From the NCBI GenBank assembly GCA_001970855.1, contig LSSN01004523.1, forward strand, positions 1 through 10,764: a DNA stretch of 10,764 nucleotides, written 5' to 3'. Numbering within the stretch: the stretch's first letter is position 1; each line of letters begins with the position of its first letter. The DNA is from Smittium culicis (Eukaryota; Kickxellomycota; Harpellomycetes; Harpellales; Legeriomycetaceae). The notes under the pieces are model-generated. The model saw only the letters and a program-made list of their open reading frames with translations, did not search any database and was not told where the DNA came from. This document shows, piece by piece, positions 8,490-10,764 of the stretch. The translations under genes and the position numbers were made by a program.

Positions 8490-8606
8490 TATTATTGGCA
8501 GAGTAAATCATAGATATTCTAGCTATTGGGCAGTGAAATATGTGACAACCAGCAAATATTATTGGCTAATGATATTCAGAGGGACAGATAATTGAAAGCT
8601 ATTGGG
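8490..8606 (-). promoter_or_regulatory. Cluster of four CCAAT boxes in a degenerate tandem duplication
   Basis: ATTGG (CCAAT in RRP5 sense) occurs at 8494-8498, 8525-8529, 8561-8565 and 8601-8605, about 370 to 480 bp upstream of the RRP5 ATG and spaced 31, 36 and 40 bp. The flanks alternate: TATTATTGGC at 8490 and 8557, AGCTATTGGG at 8521 and 8597, so the cluster is an old tandem duplication of a roughly 70-bp unit carrying two boxes. CCAAT is the binding site of the NF-Y/HAP complex. Binding is inferred. The boxes could serve RRP5 or an unseen divergent transcript. Confidence 0.45.
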
Positions 8607-8790
8607 TTGAAGTGTTAAATATTTGTACTAGCTTTGATTAAGCCTACTTCTACTCAATATTACTTGTACATTAAAAAGTATAACTAAGCGGTTTGAGTTT
8701 TAAAAGTTTAATTTTAAATGATACTTAAATAAAAATATAACTATTAAAAAGCCTTATAAATAAATTAATATCATTTATGTAAAAAGGAGA

Positions 8791-8856
8791 TATTGAACTC
8801 TTTCAGGGGCGGTAGACTGTTTTTGGTCTAAAAAATACAGTCAACTATATTCAATA
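8791..8856. repeat. Nested inverted repeat (outer 7 bp, inner 6 bp)
   Basis: TATTGAA (8791-8797) is complementary to TTCAATA (8850-8856), and inside it GACTGT (8815-8820) is complementary to ACAGTC (8837-8842). An alternative inner hairpin pairs TAGAC (8813-8817) with GTCTA (8826-8830). The patch contains a locally G-rich stretch (AGGGGCGG). It could be a folded RNA or a remnant of a small foldback element; function unknown. Confidence 0.4.
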
Positions 8857-8887
8857 AAAACAGCTTAATTGTGAGAATCAATCAATA

Positions 8888-8911
8888 GTTGATAAATTAT
8901 AGATTATCAAC
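8888..8911. repeat. Perfect 8-bp inverted repeat, 8-nt loop
   Basis: GTTGATAA (8888-8895) and TTATCAAC (8904-8911) are exact reverse complements separated by ATTATAGA. It lies 32 bp beyond the nested inverted repeat and may belong to the same structured element. Confidence 0.5.
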
Positions 8912-9001
8912 AAATAAAAATTATAATTATAAATAATAAAACAAATCAATAATTTCGTATTTTTTAAGAGTGTTGGGCGGGAAAGGGTTAACCATTAATC
9001 T

Positions 9002-9241
9002 ATGAAGGGCATTACGAGAGTGAAAGAACAGCCAGTCGAATTTCTTTTAAATTCACCACACTATGAGCTGCAATAATCAATTTTTAAATATAACATAGAC
9101 TGTTTTTTAGTCTTCTATAAAAATAAGTTTAAAATATTAATAACATTAAAATCATTGAAATGTGCGGTTGATAGGTGTTATTATTTTACAGGATTAGAAA
9201 ACGGGATTACTTGTATCACCAATTCTGAGGGCTTGGAATAA
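9002..9241 (+). other. Weak coding-like relic frame with one internal stop
   Basis: An ATG at 9002 opens 24 codons beginning MKGITRVKEQPVEF up to TAA at 9074-9076. The same frame then stays open to TAA at 9239-9241, ending in a Cys-containing, better-than-random segment (FTGLENGITCITNSEGLE). The middle, about 9080-9165, is plain A/T sequence that looks non-coding and could be an intron, although I see no good donor; a TTTTACAG acceptor-like site is at 9184-9191. A chance frame is the most likely alternative. Family not recognised. Confidence 0.15.
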
Positions 9242-9803
9242 AATTATTTAGTGCTGTTTAAATAAAAATCGGGAATTTAAATCTATTTAATAAAAATAAA
9301 AACTAACAAATAAAATAATTTTTATTATTTTCTGTTTAGACAAACTCTGTAATTTATACCAATTTAAAAAAAAAATAATAAAAGCTATCAAAACCTAGCT
9401 AGCTATAAAAATCAAATGGTTTTCAATAGAACCGGGAATAAAATTAGGGTTCAGCGATAACTGGTATCACTAAACCTCATTTCCCTCCTTTTACATTTTA
9501 AACCACTTCTAGTTATACTTTACTAATACTCTCAATTATATTACTTTTAGAATATTTTTATTATAAAAAAATAAACCATACTTTAAAAAAGTACAAATAA
9601 AAACTAAAAATTTAAATAAAAATTATTAATGTAAGCTTAGATAAACTAAGAAATTTTTAAAATGAAAAAAATTTGCAAGACAGTTTTTTCAAGGCATAAA
9701 TAATAAAAAAAATTTTACCATAATTGACAAGTGTTTCTATTTTGTAATTATAATAAAATTTATCAAGCTAATTTTTAGTTAACATTTGCATCAGTATTAA
9801 CGT

Positions 9804-10043
9804 CTAAGACGGCCTTTTTAAATCGAATTCGGTTTCATCCTTGCACTTTTCGGTATTCTCAAGCGGATACTTTAGTACAAGGTCTTCAGGGTCAGACTCA
9901 GAAGGTGGAGGGTGATCGCGGCTGTAACTGGGTATTGATGAAGTTGGATATTCGTTTTCTTCGTATCCCGCCCCAAACGTGAAAGAAGTGCGTATAGGGG
10001 ACAACTGATTACATGGGCGGTTGGATATTCGACTGCATAATTG
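9804..10043 (-). CDS. Probable terminal exon encoding a hydrophilic acidic C-terminal tail; family unknown
   Basis: On the minus strand 79 codons are open from just after a TAA at 10044-10046 to the TAG at 9804-9806. The segment is visibly richer in G and C than its surroundings, like true coding DNA in this genome. The encoded end is hydrophilic, with Pro/Ser-rich (DHPPPSESDPEDL) and acidic/basic (EKCKDETEFDLKRPS) stretches typical of a disordered or cytoplasmic tail. There is no ATG in frame, so this is not a complete gene. A splice acceptor fits: branch-like CTTAAC (plus-strand 10043-10048) then CAG at 10035-10033, which would start the exon at 10032; a second CAG at 10007-10005 is possible. 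Upstream exons would lie in 10050-10764 or beyond, and I could not join any convincingly. The opposite strand is also open for 67 codons (9779-9979), so strand is not certain. It could also be a gene remnant. Confidence 0.38.
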   Translation of the reverse strand, partial: QLCSRISNRPCNQLSPIRTSFTFGAGYEENEYPTSSIPSYSRDHPPPSESDPEDLVLKYPLENTEKCKDETEFDLKRPS

Positions 10044-10144
10044 TTAAGACTAGAAGTTAAAATTGGATTTTTATTTAATATGACTATGAATTATATAAAA
10101 TTGGGGAACTAGTAACTAATGTGAAGCTCAGGAGTAGATAATAA

Positions 10145-10201
10145 AAAGATTAAACGACTTGCTTTTCCATGGGATGGGAAAGTAGTCGTTTAAGTATCTT
10201 T
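10145..10201. repeat. Long interrupted hairpin, 22 paired positions
   Basis: AAAGAT (10145-10150) pairs with ATCTTT (10196-10201); TAAACGACT (10151-10159) pairs perfectly with AGTCGTTTA (10184-10192); CTTTTCC (10162-10168) pairs with GGGAAAG (10176-10182) with one G-T wobble; the loop is ATGGGAT. Only a 3-nt bulge and a 2-by-1 internal loop interrupt it. This is by far the strongest fold in the non-coding DNA seen here. It may be a structured RNA, a 3' UTR element of a neighbouring transcript, or a small foldback insertion. Confidence 0.7.
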
Positions 10202-10278
10202 ATGAGATATATTAGTTGTCTTTAGTGTACTTGTAGAACGTTTTTTGTTTATTTTTTATTGTTCAGGATTTGTTAGGT

Positions 10279-10295
10279 CATTGTTGGGCACAATG
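10279..10295. repeat. Small perfect inverted repeat, 6-bp stem
   Basis: CATTGT (10279-10284) and ACAATG (10290-10295) are reverse complements with a 5-nt loop TGGGC. It lies inside the coding-like patch and overlaps its plus-strand ATG. The stem is short enough to be chance. Confidence 0.3.
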
Positions 10296-10333
10296 GTCGT
10301 TGTAACGCCTGGGGTTGTTATACACAATGAGGC

Positions 10334-10353
10334 TGTAAGAATGGATTCTTACA
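10334..10353. repeat. Perfect 8-bp hairpin with 4-nt loop
   Basis: TGTAAGAA (10334-10341) pairs with TTCTTACA (10346-10353) around a TGGA loop. CACA (about 10323-10326) and TGTG (about 10360-10364) could extend it across an internal loop. It lies within the coding-like patch, 130 bp from the larger hairpin at 10145-10201. Confidence 0.5.
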
Positions 10354-10403
10354 ATAATGCTGTGCGTAGAATTCCTAGGGTATTTTCACTAAACTTTTTC
10401 TAA

Positions 10404-10576
10404 ATGTATAATATAGAAATTCGAGTGCAATTCTCAGAATAATTTTATATGTATTGACTTGGTCAAGAAGTTATCAGGAAAATAAAATAGTTACATAATA
10501 TAATTAATTGTGTTAAATAAGTTTATTTAAAATATAGAAGTTCGTCTGGGAAGTAGTCAAAAAAGCATATGATTAA
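10404..10576. other. A/T-rich spacer with an A/T palindrome
   Basis: Between the coding-like patch and the last open frame I see only A/T-rich DNA, including the palindromic TTAAATAA-GT-TTATTTAA at 10513-10530. No gene or signal is supported. Confidence 0.5.
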
Positions 10577-10764
10577 CTTTCTAAAATAGTGAAAGTTCTT
10601 GATATTACTGCCCTGAATTTTAAAAAAATTAATGCGTTCCCATCAAAAAGCATTAAAAATAATTTTAGAACAAAAAAAGATAGCCAAATTCCTCCCTCAT
10701 TAGTGATAATGGACATTAAAGTTCTATTACTGTGGAAAGGAGCCCAAGCAATTTGTACTTATTG
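10577..10764 (+). CDS. Open frame running off the right edge; unidentified
   Basis: After a TAA at 10574-10576 this plus-strand frame stays open for 62 codons to the end of the window. The early part is Lys/Asn/Phe-rich, the later part (from about 10685) looks more like protein, with PPSLVIMDIKVLLLWKGAQA; an in-frame ATG is at 10709-10711. No start codon precedes the first part, so it could be an exon or begin at 10709. The opposite strand is also open for about 60 codons here and includes its own ATG, so coding potential and strand are both unproven. Family not recognised; a degenerate transposable-element fragment is one possibility. Confidence 0.2.

Larger units (their letters stand above)
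8607..9803. other. Long A/T-rich intergenic region with stem-loops and weak relic frames
   Basis: No intact gene is visible on either strand. The stretch carries several inverted repeats (listed separately), short G+C-richer patches around 8800-8845, 8975-9080, 9190-9240 and 9425-9490, and one weak coding-like frame (9002-9241). 9500-9780 is almost pure A/T with nothing recognisable. No tRNA boxes, no long terminal repeats and no transposase frame were found. Confidence 0.55.
10206..10403 (+). other. Short coding-like patch, open on both strands
   Basis: On the plus strand a frame is open from 10206 to TAA at 10401-10403; from ATG 10293 it gives 36 residues starting MVVVTPGVVIHNEAV. A strong acceptor-like pyrimidine tract ending in CAG at 10264-10266 precedes it. 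On the minus strand two overlapping frames also look protein-like: 10348-10256 (30 codons, Thr/Pro-rich, ending IVPNNDLTNPEQ with AATAAA directly after the stop) and 10374-10318 (18 codons containing YCKNPFLQPHC). Only one strand can be right, and the patch may be an exon or a frameshifted remnant. No family recognised. Confidence 0.22.

Noticed and set aside
874..9076. A variant genetic code with TAA as a sense codon, because several frames continue past a single TAA
   Set aside because: RRP5 has 2060 sense codons without any TAA, TAG or TGA and ends at TAA at the family-typical C-terminus.
9396..9405. Palindrome TAGCTAGCTA
   Set aside because: Ten bases only, no copies or context giving it a role.
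10293..10403. Similarity of VVVTPGVVI to the VTPG motif near the N-terminus of exosome subunit Rrp4
   Set aside because: The downstream residues do not match the conserved MRGHGTY segment, so four shared residues are not evidence.

Overview
The window looks like nuclear DNA from a fungus with a very A+T-rich genome. The evidence is one long intronless gene whose product is recognisably the fungal/eukaryotic ribosome-biogenesis factor Rrp5 (human PDCD11/NFBP). It is flanked by long A/T-dominated intergenic DNA with poly(A)/poly(T) tracts and eukaryotic-style promoter and polyadenylation signals. Low GC, many Asn/Ser/Lys residues, lack of introns in a 6 kb gene and a 2060-residue length would fit an AT-rich early-diverging fungus (for example Harpellales such as Smittium) or an AT-rich yeast. 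The lineage is inference and I cannot decide it from sequence alone. The code is standard as far as can be seen: 2060 codons contain no internal TAA, TAG or TGA.

Layout. 1-376 is a perfect 8-bp satellite (ATTTTATT x 47), followed by a short 10-bp repeat to about 419. 420-723 is A-rich and without a gene. 724-1041 (+) is a coding-like island with one in-frame TAA, read here as a decayed or unrecognised spliced gene for a small Cys-containing protein. 1042-1715 shows nothing convincing. 1716-1940 is the RRP5 3' region. 1941-8123 (-) is RRP5. 8124-8245 is its G-poor leader and TATA box. A poly(dA:dT) tract, A5T5 elements and four regularly spaced CCAAT boxes lie up to 8606. 8607-9803 is intergenic with several stem-loops and one weak relic frame. 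9804-10043 (-) is a G+C-richer open frame that looks like a terminal exon encoding a hydrophilic acidic tail. 10145-10201 is a strong long hairpin. 10206-10403 is a short coding-like patch open on both strands. 10577-10764 (+) is an open frame running off the window.

RRP5 is the only gene that can be assigned a function: an early pre-rRNA processing factor acting in the nucleolus. The other coding-like islands are not a recognisable pathway. They look like pieces of small, perhaps secreted or membrane, proteins, some with disrupting stops, so the flanks may be a zone of gene decay or of small multi-exon genes that simple open-frame searches miss. I found no virus, no intact transposon, no tRNA or rRNA and no CRISPR array. 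I did not find a convincing new biological system. The best second looks are the 724-1041 island, the 9804-10043 exon-like frame, the 10145-10201 hairpin and the CCAAT cluster.
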